A stretch of DNA of 64,000 nucleotides from Micropterus salmoides (Eukaryota > Chordata > Actinopteri > Centrarchiformes > Centrarchidae): contig NW_024041262.1 in NCBI RefSeq assembly GCF_014851395.1, positions 13,103,252 to 13,167,251 of the forward strand. Direction: 5' to 3'. Positions 1 through 12,529 of this stretch are shown here, piece after piece (within the stretch, counting starts at the first letter, position 1; each line of letters opens with the position of its first letter). Both the position numbers and the translations under genes were made by a program. The notes under the pieces were generated by a model. That model was given only the letters and a program-made list of their open reading frames with translations. It did not search any database and had not been told where the DNA came from.

Positions 1-1150
1 GTTCTTGTGTCACATATAGTAGTTTTTTTAAAAATCAGAGATAGGGATTGTTTCTCAAAACCAAGAATGCAAAGAACGGACTTGTGTTCTTGGGGAGAAC
101 ATTCTTGCTAGTCGTTCTTGGGAGAATGAACTTGCAATGTCACGAGCACACAAAACGCTGCTGACGGCTTGAGACGATGTGTTCTTGCTGGTATTGCGCA
201 ATACCCCCAGCACAGAGGCCGCCTGCATTTCTCTTAATCGGTCTAATTATTATTTTTAATATATATTTTTGGTTTTATCCCCCAAAACAAAAAGCTCAGA
301 ATCGGATTAACTGTAGGTTTTAACCTAACAAGATATATTTGCTCATACATAAAAAAATATATAAAATAAAAGCAAATAAAAGGCAAATACTGTGACCACA
401 ACTCTACTGTACACTAACAATATAATGTCTAATATAACAATATTAATAATAATAATAGTAATAAAGAACAGACAGTCTCCTTTCTTTCTATTTGTTTAAT
501 TTTTCCGAAGTTTCAAAAGACCAGATTTTTTTGTACATCATCCAGATGTCTCTTGATTTAAGTTAAAACCTTACAAAATTTCTCAGAATGTAATGACAGA
601 ATAACAGCGGTACGAACGTTAAAACTGTCTTACAGCTGTGGGTCTTTACTCTGCCGTGTTGGCTACAGTGGTCTGCATGTCTGCGGGCTCTGTGAGCTGA
701 CTGGCTGGCCGGCTCGTTAGCTTCCCCCTGCGGGCTGGTTCACTAGCTCCCCCCGCTGACAGTTGCGCAGCGTCACAACTCCGAAAATGATTGAGCACAT
801 TTTCGATTCGCCATCATTTTTAGTAAAACTGCCAATATTCGACATCTACACAGTTGATTTCTCGCCTCAAACTTCTCAGAAGTGGATTTAGTTATGAAAC
901 AACGTATTGAAATAGTAAAAACTTTCTGTTGTCGGCCTCTCTCGCAGCTTCTTTCCGCCCCTTGCTTGAATGCCGAAATGAATGCTGGGATATCTCTGCC
1001 GTCAAGTTCACACAAGTTACCAACCGATGCATCCTTGGCAAAATAGGCGTGTCAAGAACACTTCCGGGATTTTTAACCGTTCTTGCCAAAATGCAAACTT
1101 GTGTATTGGGACAGTACTTGGGCCACAAAAGATGACGTTTCACAAGAACA
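1..1150. repeat. Transposon-like repeat DNA at the left edge, limits unresolved
   Basis: The stretch opens with GTTCTTGTGTCAC and closes near 1130-1150 with GTTTCACAAGAACAC, an imperfect inverted match (GTTCTTGTG against CACAAGAAC). The hexamer GTTCTT or AAGAAC recurs at both ends. The middle is A/T rich. Short frames on the minus strand at 773-1143 look like decayed coding sequence but carry no domain I can name. The left end may extend outside the window. Confidence 0.35.
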
Positions 1151-1164
1151 CAGATTGAGAAAGA

Positions 1165-1965
1165 CCCAGGGACTCGAGTTAGAGACTCGGACTCGAGTGC
1201 GACTTAAGTCGCATACGCAGTGACTTGAGACTCGACTTGACACTCGTCCTCAAAAGACTTCAGACTCGACTCGGACAATGTTTATTTTTAGTAAACGTCT
1301 GATGAGCGTGCTGTTATTCCCCTCCCTCCCTTACCTATAACCTGCATACGTCACACAGCTGCTCCGCCATTCATCATAAACTTTGGCTTTAAAACTTCAT
1401 AATACAAGACCCAAACAAAAGACGCGCTGAACGCAAATAGGTTAGTAACCTGTGGTGAGTAAACATGTTTAGCTCAGCATTGGCGATCAAACGTTAGCTT
1501 GTTGCCTGCTTCAGCTACGACCGACGAGAGGTTTAGTCCGACTGTCCTTCGTTATGAAAAGACGAATGAGCGTTTGTTTACTTGCCAAACTTGTGGTGGT
1601 CGATTAACGTAATCATTACGTCCCGCTGGCTGCCATCACGTTAATTATTACCGTTGGCTAGAAAGAGGTTACAGGTTTATTGTTGATCATGTAAACTTAC
1701 AGTTTTATTTAGTTAACGTTACACTGGGTTTAAGAGTCTGGGGAGTGTGTTGACTTACAGTATTTAATAAGCTGTCAATAATTGCATTGCACATTACATG
1801 GTTGTGCTCTGTAAATGAAAAACAGGTTATAGTTACAGAATTACTTATAGCCATGCAGTTTTATTAGCAACCTGGATTGAACGCAGCAGGTGATACAGCA
1901 TTCGTAATAACCACAGGAGACTTGAGACTTGACTTGGACTCTAGCTCAAAGACTTGTGAGCATTT
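1165..1965. repeat. Repeat with GACTCGAG/GACTTGAG-rich ends
   Basis: At 1171-1275 the motif GACT(C/T)GAG or its variants is iterated many times. A second shorter run (GAGACTTGAGACTTGACTTGGACTC) sits at 1918-1945. The two runs are in the same orientation and bracket about 650 bases of unremarkable sequence. Such GACTTGAGACTTGACTT ends are familiar from teleost interspersed elements, but I cannot name the family. Confidence 0.4.
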
Positions 1966-2264
1966 CTGTTTTTTATGCAGCCGACATGCTAGCAGGCAGG
2001 GTTTACCTCCTTCGTATTGCTGTGCATTAACACCACCACTCCACTAGATGTCGCTGTCGCAAAAGAACTATGGTCCTAGATTCCCTACGGACCCAGGATT
2101 GCAGGGGTCCTGAAACTGCAGCCTCCGGTACTGCAGCTACATTTTATTGCAAAAAAGAGGTGAGTAAAGTTAGATGTGATAATTGTCATCATCAATTAAT
2201 CAATTACTACTGTTTGGTTTATAAAATGCAGTCTATAGATATTTCACAATAATGATTTGCCAGT

Positions 2265-2405
2265 TGAATTAGCCTGCATGTCTTTGGACAGTGGGAACCC
2301 AAGCAGACACGGGGAGAACATGCAAACTCCGCACAGAAAGGCCTGGGACGACCAAATGTCGGACCCAAGATCTTCTTGCTGTGAGGTGACAATGCTAACC
2401 ACTGG
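2265..2405 (+). repeat. LINE-type 3' fragment (common teleost interspersed repeat)
   Basis: The text CATGTCTTTGGACAGTGGGA, then GCAGACACGGGGAGAACATG, then AACTCCGCACAGAAAGGCC and CTTCTTGCTGTGAGGTGACA, closely follows a widespread teleost LINE/SINE 3' consensus that I know from many fish sequences. It is a short diverged piece with no coding capacity. Family assignment (L2/CR1-like) is from memory. Confidence 0.6.
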
Positions 2406-2642
2406 ATGGATTTGTTTCAGCACTTGGTAGATGTAAACCTGTTGCTCTGATGAGTCTTAAATGAAGACTGCTGAATGATATTTTGCCTCCACAAGAAAAT
2501 ACAAGCCATAGAATGAAAACTAATATTTTTTCTAGGTTTAGAAATAGGTTTCTCATACTTTTGGATATTATTTTGAAGTTAATCATGTCATCTTATATTG
2601 AGTAAGGTGAACAAAACCCAGTGTAGTCCTTGAAAGATGGAC

Positions 2643-3387
2643 TATAGAGAGCCTAAGTCCCTCCCTATGGTAGTTTATGGCGAGAGACAGCAAATTTTTT
2701 GATCCCGTTTGAATTGTGCTCTGAATTACACATATGATGATGGTCATTTTAAACTGGTTCTAATTAGCAGAGTTTCAGGAGCGGGAACACACATCAACCA
2801 CGTCATCAACAGCATTTCCATAAATACCCACACATCCCAATTCCTCTTCTTCGCTCTCGTATTCTGCATCCCTCCCACCCGCCCCTATATCTGTCCTGCC
2901 TCCTGATCTCCTTCTTTCTCTCCATAGGGTTTTAAGGGGGTCCGTCGTGCCCGGGTGCTACGGCGGATTTCCCTATCGTAACTTCCCCACAACGTTTTTG
3001 AATGTCTATTCGGCAACTGCAAGCCTCATACATCTTTCTTTTTTGAAGTGAAATATACATTTCAAAGTCAAGAAAGTCGCAGTTTGATGTAAAACTGTTG
3101 AGGTATAAGACTGAAAATACATAATTACAAACACCACAAATCCAAAAGCAGCTAGCATTACCGCGCTAACATGTTGGTGACATATGTTGTGCAAGACGAG
3201 ATGTAGTTCATTGAACTGTTTTCACACAAAACGACATTTAACTTTACTGTTTTACGACAAACTGCAACTTTCTTGACGGACAAAATTATCTTTTAAATTG
3301 TCTCTCGCCATTGACTACCGTACAAATTTTTTACGAAATAAGGTCCCAGGGCCCGGAAGCAGAAGCGAGTGACTTAGGCTCTCTATA
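2643..3387. mobile_element. Non-autonomous DNA transposon with 17-bp perfect terminal inverted repeats
   Basis: The left end TATAGAGAGCCTAAGTC (2643-2659) is exactly the reverse complement of the right end GACTTAGGCTCTCTATA (3371-3387). Subterminal sequence is also inverted and similar: ATGGCGAGAGACA at about 2678 and in the other orientation at about 3300. The outermost TATA may be the target duplication (TA or TATA). The interior of about 700 bases has no transposase frame. It lies in the intron after doc2a exon 5. Confidence 0.7.
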
Positions 3388-4910
3388 ACGACAGACAGAC
3401 AGAAGGAGGGTCATGTTGACCAGAACAGAGGAGTCATTTGGTCACCTCTCTCAAGTAGCAGGAGATTCCTCTCAGGGCTGTGCTCATCGCAGTCGGTGAA
3501 GGCAGCTGGAGGCACATAAGGCAAAAAGAGGAGAAAGACATTTAAAAAAAAAAAAGGGGGGGGGGGTATGACTCACAGAAAAGCTGTACAAGCAGGTTAG
3601 AGGAGCAAAGCGCAAAGAGAAAGGGATGTATCTAGTCGAGGGTGAAGCTACTTTGAAAATGACAGTGTCTGGTACGCAGGATGACAGAGGGGCTTTAGCG
3701 TTTGATCGCAGAGTGGCCACCAGCCTCAGAGGACCAATCTAATATCAGCAGCCCTTTCTAACTCATGAAGAACAAAAACCCAGCACCCTCCCTTCCCCTT
3801 TTCACACACAGGCCCCCCGCTCTCCACCACTTTTATTTTTTAATCCATTTGTTTCTCATCTCTCTCACTTGCTCAGTCTATCGACCCCCGTCCGCCCGCT
3901 CTTTCTCATCTCCTTTTATTCTCCCAACCCCACAAAAAGCAATTTGTGGGCTAGAAGAAAATATATGATCCTTTGTGTGCCTGTTTGTTATTTTCAGGCA
4001 AGAATCATCTGAATTATGCCAGTAGGTCAATATTACCAGCTGATATTGGCTAAATGCAAAATATAATACGTGATGCTCCGTATTTGTATAGCGCCTTTCT
4101 AGTCTTTCCGACACAACTGGCCCAGATTTTTGTGCGACGCCCATGTGGACACCACTTCTTCATTGGCAACAAAATCTGCCTACTAGCACCTCTAAAGAGC
4201 ACTAATTAACATGTTACATCTTGTTTGTTTAATCCGAACAAAAAACAAATAGTATAGTGTTAAAATGACAACTGGACTTTTTAAAAGAAGTCAAGTACCA
4301 GACTATTTGACGTAACGCGTTTTCAGATCAAATGGAGAGCTCCCCCGAGACTTACATAGTCTACCGTCAATGCATTTCTTTCAGAAAACGCTGGCAGCGG
4401 TTGGAACAGCAGCGTCACTTCCACGCAACATACAACTACAACAACAACAACAACAACTGTTAACAAGTTGGAGGATACTGTGGTCGGAGCTGTGTGTTTG
4501 TTTTCTGTTGCAAGAGAGATGTGTGAATTTAAACTATGTGGTTGAAAGAGCAAGAAAGAGGAGAACTCAGAGATGAAAACTCTTGCAACAATTGGCAGTA
4601 CTTCATATCATCGAGGATGAGAGAAGAACATAGCACTGCAGACAGAGGAGACAGCTAAACTAACTTTAACATTCTCTTAATCTTATGACATCCTATTGCT
4701 GTATGTCATTAATTGTTTGTTTTAATTTTATCTGGTTTTCATTTTTATTTCTTCGACTGTATAACTTTGCTTTAAAAATAAATCTTGACTTGACATGTGA
4801 ATAAAATATTTCAGTGGAAGTACCTAGGGATAGAATCCGAACCCAGCACTAAACAGGCACAAGGAGCTAATTAAAGGACCCATATATGTGTAATTAGTGA
4901 GCTTTAGAGG
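3388..4910. other. No gene seen; low-complexity tracts
   Basis: This is doc2a intron sequence. The only structures noticed are a poly-A run followed by poly-G at 3544-3566 and an (ACA)n run at about 4431-4458. Short open frames here show no family resemblance. Confidence 0.6.
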
Positions 4911-4911
4911 T

Positions 4912-5102
4912 GCTAGTACTCCGATTTTTGAGCCACTGGACAAAGCCAGGCTAACAGGTTCCCCATGTTTCCAGCTTTTATGCTAAGCTAAGCTAACTGG
5001 CTGCTGGCTATATTTATTGATCATACAGATATGAGAGCAGTATCGACTTCTCACCTATTTCTTTAGCGTAATTAGCGTATTTCCCATAACTATTTATTTA
5101 AC
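4912..5102. repeat. MITE-like repeat, copy A
   Basis: The text contains TTTCCAGCTTTTATGCTAAG, GCTAAGCTAACTGGCTGCTGG, ATGAGAGCAGTATCGA and TTAGCGTATTTCCCATAAC. These match, with divergence, two other stretches in this window (25690-26065 and 27645-27835), and the group is a familiar teleost repeat. Copy A lacks a clear left terminus. Confidence 0.55.
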
Positions 5103-5581
5103 ATTTTTTGTTGTATTCATTTTTATTTACTATTATTTATAATAATTAATAGTGTTATTGTCATCTTAAACAAGAAAGTAAATTATGCAACTGTAAAATG
5201 CCTGCCTCTGTATATTTTATAACACTAATAAACACATTTGCATTAGCATACTTTCTTTATGATTATGTGTTTATGTAGCAGGAAAATCAGGCTATTTATA
5301 CGCTCTTTACTCACAAACACCAATATCAGCATAAGGAGGGTCTTTTGGTATTTGGGGACATTTCATCCAGCAGCTTTTGGATGGCAGTTGTTCAGCTCTT
5401 TTGCTAAGGATGCTACAGTGACAGTGCAGATATGTTGGGGTTTTATATATTGTGAGACCCAGGTGTGTGGTCATCATCGGATTGGATTGGTATGTCTTCT
5501 AAAAATCGACATTTTTATGGCTCCCTCTTGGCATGTACACAATTTCCTACTTTCCCTGTACACCTCAACCCCCTGCTGTCT

Positions 5582-5599
5582 CCCCCCCCCCCCCCCCCA
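5582..5599. repeat. Poly-C tract (18 nt)
   Basis: Eighteen uninterrupted C residues sit in the doc2a intron about 150 bases beyond the donor of exon 5. Such a tract may vary in length between individuals. Confidence 0.9.
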
Positions 5600-5751
5600 C
5601 ACATCTTTAAAAGATGAGGTTGTGAGTCAGACAGGAAACCTTAATATATTGAATATTACTGTACCCTCCAGTCATTTATCTCTCTCACACAGTCATTTTC
5701 CTCTTTTCTTTCTTTAAGTTTTTCTTTCTTATCCCCCCCACCCCTCCTCAC

Positions 5752-8700
5752 AGGAGGTGGATGCTCCAGACAGATGTTAAAGTGTTTGGTCTGGTCAGGC
5801 TTCACACGACGCAGGGCCACTCGCGACTCCCCAATGAACTCATTATGTGTCAGCTTGTCTTCGTCACACACGGACACCCTGGGAGTGAGAGACAGAATGG
5901 TGGGTGGGGGTAAAAAAAAATTAGAAATAGCGATAGACAAAGAAGTAGAGAGGAAGAAGTATGAATAAGAATAAGAGATGTTTATTAATGAGGCAGAGAT
6001 TTAGGACATTTTACGTAGACAGAAGTAGTGTGCATTTGCATGTGTGTGTGAGGGAGGGTGGTAGTCAAAGTACTTTAATTATTATGACTAATTTAATTAG
6101 GCCTAATGTTGTGGCAACATTTTAAGGAGGGAAGGAAATTGTTGACATAAACCTGACCTGAATTAAATAGCACACGGTCAGAAAAATCACCCCGCATAAA
6201 TCTAGCATCTGTATACGCACATTGTACAAGTAATTACCATTTTCCCTCCCAGGAATTTTGTGTGAAAGTGCATCATGCAACATTAAGTCAATCCATATTA
6301 ATGAATATGGCACATTTTTACACCTGCTATAACGTCACCTGAAATGTATAAGAGGGTGAGAGCAGCAGAGAGGAGTGAAGGAGATGGAGGGAGACAGCGT
6401 ATGTGAAATCAAAATCCGCCGAGCGAGGAATGGAGTGACGTGGGTGAGAGGGAGAGATAAAAATGTAACAATTTATTTAAATATGTGTGTCTGTGTGTGT
6501 GCGAGGAGTCATTTATGCATGCAAATGTGTACTTCTATAGGCAGAAGTGAAAAATCAGTATGCTACAGGTCAATCTGCTGTTGGTGCCTTTTTTCTGTGC
6601 TTACATGTGAATGAAAGACATGCAATGAGGAGAAGAAAACTAAGAAAGCAACCTGTTAGAGGAGAAATCCAGATAGGAACGTGTTGCCTCCTAATTCCCA
6701 ACCACAGGAATTAAATGTCGCAGTAACCTGCTGTACTGCAGAATTGTAGAGGGTATCTGGGGACATGAGATATGTGTTGGCATCCCCAGAGGTAATTTTA
6801 GAGTAGAAGCTTATTAGCCAAAAGGAGCCCTGAACCCTTCAGAATCAAATGGCAGAAAAAAATAACAACGAATGAAAATGGAAACGACGGAAGGCAATAA
6901 AGAGAGATGAAGTCAGTGCGAGCTGAGATGTGAAAGACTAAGCGATAGATGGATGAGTAAAGGACAGCTGTGATGAAAAGGTCTTGATTGATGTCATTAT
7001 AATGTGAGACGGATGTAAGGCTGCAGTTACACATTATGAGGTAACATGCATACACACATTACTGTCCCTATATGACAGCTCACATTTCCTACTACCAATA
7101 CTAAACCAAATACTATCAAAAAGACCTCAATATGTCAGTAAAGCAGTGTGATAAATGTAATCCGCCAATTGTCAGACATGTGACTAAAAATGTTCACTGA
7201 TACTAGATGCAGCTCTACTGCTACTGCAGGTAGATAAGGTGATGGATATTATTAAAGTCATGAATAAATAATGACACCTTTTATGCTGGCTTGAATGGAG
7301 GCTAATTTCTGCCAAGAAAAACTAAAAAGCTATAATAAATCAAATTGTCAAAAATTTAAAGTAAAATGTTGGAATTTCATAATTTTGAGTAAGTACAACA
7401 GAATATTACCATGATTACAAATACTTTTTATCATTTGGAACTTTTTCCTTAGAAAAATAATCAAGCTTTTCACTTAGATTTTTTTTTGCCTAAACATGAG
7501 TATTTTGATTTCTAACTGTTTTTAACTTCTTTTCTGGGCAGAAATTAAACTCCATAGACTCTGGTCCTTACTGTGCAAGAGCTAATTGGCCAATAGCCTA
7601 CAGATGGTTCTGAATTAAAAAAAGGATCATGACATCCCATAATCATAAGGCAATATAGATAAGTGCTACCTATGAATAGTACTGTATTGAACTGAATTGT
7701 AACAGTACTTCTAAGATCTGTAAGATAATAGAGAGCTAAAGGTTTTCCACTTTAGAAAAAGTAAGAGTTGTGTCCTTTATCAAAATGTGGCACATCTTAT
7801 GGTTTAAATGAGCTCTGGTCCAATGAAACTGCTGTCGGTTGAGAAATTGGAAAACCTCTTTTCTGTGATACATTTCTTTCTGTATTGAAAATGATGAGTA
7901 AAAAAAGTCCCTTGTAGATACACAATGGACTTAGCCTATCATTTGGCCTTTACCCTGTGCTAAGAAAAAACACACTACAAGACAAAATGCAAACTGTTTA
8001 GGGTTGAGTTAGTCCTTTAAAACTTTAAACATATTCTTGTTTAAATAGATCTATTAAATAAGCAAGATTTACATGGTGGTACAAAAGTGACTGAATTCCT
8101 TCTCTGAATAAAATTACTTTCAAACGACATCAACATGTTTGTATGTTCCTGATCTTTAAACGCCTCTGCTGAATTAACACAGTGTCGTGGGCCAGTTGTA
8201 GGACCAGTTTTTCTAATTTCCCCCGAGAGATCAACCGTTGATCCTATTTAAATCCCACTCCTACGTGTGCTGTGGCAAAGTTTTAGTAACAGACAGAGAC
8301 AATTCTCAGCTTTTGTCACCTCTGGAGGGGGGTCAATGAAATTAAAACACCCCGCGGTGTTTAGTCTGACCTCAATCTGTCACTGCAATACTGCAAGACA
8401 GAAAGAAAGACAATAAGAGAGGCATGTATCAGAAGGACTGAGGGGGGATCTTTTCTGATCCTATTGGACAGGAGAGATGTGAGGACAGTGAGGAACGAAG
8501 GTGAGGCGACAGAGGAGAATCAAAGGATCAGCGCAGATAGAGGGAGAGAGGCAACACACTGAAATAGAGATAGAATAAAGGTCTATAAACCAAGAGCAAA
8601 AGACTCTGTGATTGATGTAGATAAGAAATCCTTTACAAGCAAGAGACAGCTTTCTGAACAGAGAGGCAGGAAGTGACGGAGACAGAAATAGCAAGAAAGC

Positions 8701-11700
8701 CAATGAAACAAACATTTACCGGAGTGTTTTGCGGTACATGTCTTCCTCTGTGATTCCACAGTAGGTGAGGGTCTCGTTCCACACGGGGTTCAGTGTGTTG
8801 CGAACAGTCTTGGTTTTCAGTTTATTGGCCTGCCCATCACAGCAGAGAGGAGAGGAAAAAAATCATGTTACTCAAAGCTTTTTCTCACACCTGTAAACAG
8901 CAAACAACCTCATCAGGAAAACAGGTTCTTACTGGCTACAAGGTCATTATGTTTTAGTGCAGATTTAAATGTGGACTCAAAACAGGGAACTGAAGGTCTT
9001 TTGTTGAAAAACGCAGGGACAAAACTATGTTAATAAAGTCAGACCTTGCAGGCTCCCGGCAGCAGGTGCAGCTTGACGTAAGGATCAGCTAAACCGTTGA
9101 AATCCATCGGCTTCAGACCCTAATAGAGACACAGAGAGAGAGGATTTGAGGGAGAGATGTAAAAGTGGTGGAGAACATTGTGCAAACTGCCAACACCAGT
9201 AATGAATTGTTAAACCATTACCTGACTGAGAGGTGAAGGGTTCATTTGCAAATTGAATCTGTGGCTTTTAATTTGACAGATAGTTTCAGTTGGCCAGCCA
9301 CACAGTGCAGAGGCCATGCTGCCCGTTAAAAAACGATGTTAAAACTGAAATCCTCTGCTACACAATGATAATAAGATGTAATACCTAGAGGTTTTAAGGT
9401 ATGCAGCTCTGTGAGGCTGTACTTGCACAAAGGTGCGTTCAGATAAATGCTAACGCAGGGCTCTCAAGTTTTATCAAAAGTTTGGAGTGAGATAACACGT
9501 GTTCAAGGAGGAGCCACTCAAATATTTGCAGCTGCGGCCCCTCAGCCCCAGCCAATTTTGCCAAGTTTTTACTAGCAGTTCAATTTTACCTATAGTTCAT
9601 AATTGACCCGAATAAATAGAAATTATAACAATAGCTAAATATGATAAAAGAATATTTAAATATATATACTTACATTTCAAAAATACAAATGTATCAAAAA
9701 TAAAAAGAAATTTGGCCCCAAACGAGCCTACTGAACAGCAGTGCTGTACACATAGGACTACAGTAGAACGGCAGAACTTGCCCTACGCATGTAAGCCAAG
9801 CTGCGTGTGTGTGAGTAGGCTACAAATTTCAGCTTATGAATGGTGTTGCACATTGCACATTTTAATGCCTTGATGACTGTGGGAGGGGGCTCCCACTTAA
9901 AGCACTGTGGCTTAAGGCCAGTCATTTTCACCATCATGATGGATGATAGCTTTCCGTCCAGAGCCCAAATATAGAAAAATATCTCTAGTCCTTTCCTTAG
10001 TTTCAGGTAGCCAAAGCTAAGCCCAGTGGTGGACACTAACAAAGTAGTACTGTACTTAAAGCCCCCCTCCAGTGTATTTTGACATTTCTATGATATTTCA
10101 TATTTTTCTGAGTCATTCCCTTACAATGTTAATTACCCACATTTTTTGACAAATGGCTTAATTTTGTGCTCAAAGTTTACACGTTGCTTAGTTGTTAAAA
10201 CGGGGTTGTGACGTATGACTATAGTAATTCCATAAGTCATACGTCATTCTCCAAGCTTGCGCAGGCGCACTGTCATGCCTCGTTAAAAAACTGTCACGCC
10301 TCGTTAAGTCAGCGCGTCAAACCCATAAACATTGTTGTGAGCTAGCTAACTAATTTATCATGTGATTTACTTAGAAATTACAGTGTGTCTGATTGTTGGT
10401 TGGTTATTCTAGTTAGCTAAGTTAACTAAGTTGTAGTTAGCTGGTTGTAGTTAGCTAGCATAGCAGCATTGCAGAATGTTAGCTAACAGAGGGTCTTCAT
10501 TTATTTTTTTTATTTTCCTCCTCTTGGCTTAGTGTGCTGTTCATTTTCATTATGGCATTTGTGTGTGCGGTGAAGACGCGTCGCACTTTCACCTGCCACC
10601 GTCTTTTATACAGTCTGCAACATGCATTTTACTGATGGCCGTTTTACCAATGCAGCGGCGGAGGCAACGGTATCAGAGGTCTTTACATAAAGTTCAACAA
10701 AGTAATAGATCCCCCACCCCCGCGGTAAAGTAAGAGTACCATAAAACGTAATGGGAGTTATCGTGTGCAGTGCGTGACAAGACCATCGACTGTATGATTG
10801 ATAACAGCTGATCTGCGCACATTAGTTTCTATCATGGGTAAGTAATAGCTACTCCTGCCAGACAGTGAAGTGTACTAAACTTTACAGTGTAGTGATGTTA
10901 ACACATAGACTGTATATAAAAAGTGTTAACACAGCATATCATTAGCGAACACTCCAGCCGGTCAGTTTTTGGTTGTCATGGTAATGTATTATGTCCGACT
11001 ATTAACCACACCCCCATTCTCTGTTTGAGAAAGAACGTTAACCAAAAACGGCAGTTAAAACTGGCTGGACGGGCTTTAAGTACACAAGGTAATTGTACTG
11101 AACTTCAGTATTTTCTTTTCATGCCACTTTCTACGTCTACTTCACTAATTCTTGAAGGGAAATGCTGCTCTTGCTATCTTTGATCACAGCTTATGGATCA
11201 CAGGCAAGAGATTTCGTCCAGGAATCGTAAAATCCAAACGCTAAAAAACCCCAAAAAAACTTTCTGAAATGCGTGTGTCTCACGGTGAATGCGTGAGACT
11301 TGAGAGCCCTGCTAACGTCAGCATGCTAACATGCTCACAATGACAATGCTAACATGTCGTTATAGCAAGTATAATGTTGCCATGCATTCACTATCTTAAT
11401 TTAACGTGTTAGCACATTGGTGACATTTAGTAATTAGCACTTAACACAACAGTTGTGTCATGGTGGAACTAGAGGAAAAGTCAGTACAAACTTTTATCCC
11501 AATCCATCCAATATTTGTTGAGTTGGACTGACCGACAGACATTGCAATGCCTAGAGCCACAACACCAGCATGGCTAAAAACAGAGTTGTTTCTTTGGCTT
11601 ATGAAAAATGACTGAAGAGCTTTTTGTGTCACTGGCAGAACGTACAAATATTACTGGTTCAAATGTAAATAAAAAATAGTTTTAAGTGGAATTGACGTGC

Positions 11701-12524
11701 TTTTGCTACAAGACAAACTACACCTGTCTTAGCTCCAGTGGAGTTTTCAGAGGACAGGGTTTTGCCTACCTTTGCTCTCAGGACTGTGCAGCGTAAGGAG
11801 CTGGTGGCTCTCTCATACAGTAGGTCAAACTCTAACGTCCCCAAGGAGGCTGGAAGACAGTTGATGAAAAAGGGCCAATTACTTTGGTAATTGCTTTTCA
11901 GCTGGTGATTTTATTAAAATGATGGCAGGAGGAAATACAAGTATGGACTGTCAGGAAAAAAAAGATTGTCATTTCAGCTGACAAAGTCAACGGTCATCTA
12001 CTTTTGTTTACCTCTCTGTGAATATCAAAGACCCATTGTTTCAAACACTTTCTGTGATCTGCATATGTGCTATGCGAGAACATCCACAATCCCAAATCCA
12101 CATCTGTGTTGAGATAATTTATATTCGCTGGCTCAAGTAGCTGTAATAAAAGCAGGTCAGTACTTTCAGGTGACTCACTGTTATCATCGCTGTCACAGCT
12201 GTCGATCTCGATGGAGGTGTCCATGCTGCTCATGGCTGACAGTGAGCCCCCTCCGCCCGCCACCCCTGGTAACAGTGGTGACAACAGGCTGCTGCTCCCT
12301 CCTCCACTAACGGCCCCACCTCCTTGGCCTACGCCGCCAGGGCTGAGGGCAGCGGGAGCTGCCACCTGATTGGGTGAGAGCGGTTCAGAAAAGGAGGAAG
12401 TGGGCGAGAGGCGAGGGAAGTAGGCAGAGATTTGACGGATAGGGCGGATGGGGCCCGGACATACATCGATGGCCATGTGCTCCTGGATGGAGATGGCTAA
12501 ACTTTTTCCTTTTCGTACAGTCAT
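5752..12524 (-). CDS. doc2a: Double C2 domain protein (Doc2 alpha-like), 5' five coding exons; 3' part off the left edge
   Basis: Doc2 proteins are cytosolic calcium sensors that bind phospholipid, Munc13 and SNAREs and promote spontaneous or asynchronous vesicle release. Coding exons on the minus strand, in order: 12524-12179, 11849-11770, 9119-9045, 8829-8720, 5878-5752. All have GT-AG borders and compatible phases, giving 246 residues. Residues about 12-37 are the Munc13-interacting segment (EHMAIDVCPGPIRPIRQIS). A Gly/Ser/Pro-rich linker with an acidic end (DSCDSDDNS) follows. C2A starts near residue 117 (LGTLEFDLLYERA) and contains the calcium-loop aspartates in MDFNGLADPYVKLHLLPG and VCDEDKLTHNEFIGE. 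The wording GTLEFDLLY and PGACK fits DOC2A better than DOC2B. No C2B sequence was found from 1 to 5751, so those exons must lie off the left edge. The ATG at 12522-12524 is preceded by an acceptor-like CTGTAG, so the 5' UTR is probably spliced. Doc2 family is certain; the paralogue letter is less so. Confidence 0.88.
9456..11311. mobile_element. Non-autonomous DNA transposon in doc2a intron 2, 6-bp target duplication
   Basis: The left end CAGGGCTCTCAAGT (9456) is matched in inverse by the right end ACTTGAGAGCCCTG (ends 11311). Both sides are directly flanked by CTAACG (9450-9455 and 11312-11317), a likely 6-bp target duplication. The element is 1,856 bp, with no intact transposase. From about 10024 there is a CAGTGGTGGACACTAAC start and near 11090 a matching inward end rich in AGTACT-type words, suggesting a second element nested inside. 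It lies between doc2a exons 3 and 2. Confidence 0.65.
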
Positions 12525-12529
12525 AGAGC

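Noticed and set aside
1..5700. Search for the missing Doc2 C2B exons
   Set aside because: No stretch on the minus strand encodes SDPYVK, WDYD or similar C2B signatures, so the exons must lie off the left edge.
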